In this document: positions 63,726 through 64,000 of the stretch, piece by piece | Numbering within the stretch: the stretch's first letter is position 1 | How the letters are laid out: every line of letters starts with the position of its first letter | DNA from: Thunnus maccoyii | Taxonomy: Eukaryota > Chordata > Actinopteri > Scombriformes > Scombridae | Length of the DNA stretch: 64,000 bases | Reading direction: 5' to 3' | Assembly (NCBI RefSeq): GCF_910596095.1 | Contig: NC_056538.1 | Coordinates: forward strand, 22,244,501-22,308,500 | The notes under the pieces: generated by a model | Databases searched by the model: none | What the model was told of the DNA's origin: nothing | Seen by the model: the letters and a program-made list of their open reading frames with translations, nothing else | Program-made: the position numbers and the translations under genes

Positions 63726-64000
63726 TACATGATCAATATGCTTTGCTGTCAATCTACAGTAAACATTAACCCCTCTTGCACGCTTCACAATCATCATCTG
63801 GTGTAATCTCTGTTTGTCTTTACTCATTAACAATTAGTGACATTACTGTAATCCACCTAAAATCGACTTAACTAAGCACTTAGTTCATCCTAAGCCAATT
63901 ACTCTGAGTACATAACTAAATCTACGCCACATTAATTATCCAACAGTACTCCTGACAGGTCTGTGTCAACATGGCAGCTCTGGCCTTTAATGCAGCATCA

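Overview
The window is vertebrate nuclear DNA from a ray-finned (percomorph-like) fish. Evidence: small phase-consistent exons with GT..AG junctions, AT-rich introns, and several repeat families that I know from fish genomes (Tc1 elements, short TTAA-flanked foldback elements, LINE tails ending in short tandem repeats). Species cannot be read from the sequence. No CRISPR, operon, tRNA or rRNA was seen.

Layout. (1) About 437-530, minus strand: promoter and tiny first exon of a ZP-domain gene whose body lies left of the window. (2) 2033-5221, minus strand: a complete paralogous ZP-domain membrane protein gene resembling ZPLD1; 11 exons, 407 codons plus stop. (3) 5.3-14.2 kb: gene-poor DNA holding a decayed LINE (9.5-10.9 kb), an hAT-like short element and an 801-bp palindromic TTAA-flanked element. 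(4) 14.2-19.95 kb, plus strand: complete hspa8 (constitutive Hsc70, 646 aa) with CCAAT/HSE/GC-box promoter, noncoding exon 1 and poly(A) signal. (5) 20.4-21.9 kb, minus strand, convergent with hspa8: lim2 (lens MP20, 173 aa). (6) 21.9-26.5 kb: intergenic, repeats and AT-rich DNA. (7) 26.5-61.0 kb, minus strand: a Roundabout axon-guidance receptor gene, most likely robo3. It runs from Ig2 through Ig5, three FN3 domains, the membrane span and a proline-rich tail; signal peptide and Ig1 lie right of the window. All 24 visible coding exons join in one frame (1231 complete codons plus stop). (8) 61.9-63.7 kb: a decayed Tc1 transposon with a second element nested in it, in the robo3 5' intron.

The genes do not form a functional unit. 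hspa8 is a housekeeping chaperone, lim2 a lens-fibre membrane protein, robo3 a neuronal receptor, and the ZP proteins are secreted or membrane-anchored filament formers. HSPA8 and ROBO3 are also neighbours on human 11q24 (recalled), which supports robo3 over robo1/2.

Main points of interest: a duplicated ZP-gene promoter that helps fix the start codon; a LINE-1-like insertion ending about 35 nt from a robo3 splice acceptor, in the intron where a conserved cytoplasmic block should be encoded; a GT microsatellite forming a robo3 splice donor; possible alternative Robo3 C-termini by intron retention; no recognisable U14 snoRNA in hspa8 introns; and a homeodomain-motif-rich putative conserved noncoding element in a robo3 intron. 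I saw no wholly new biological system.
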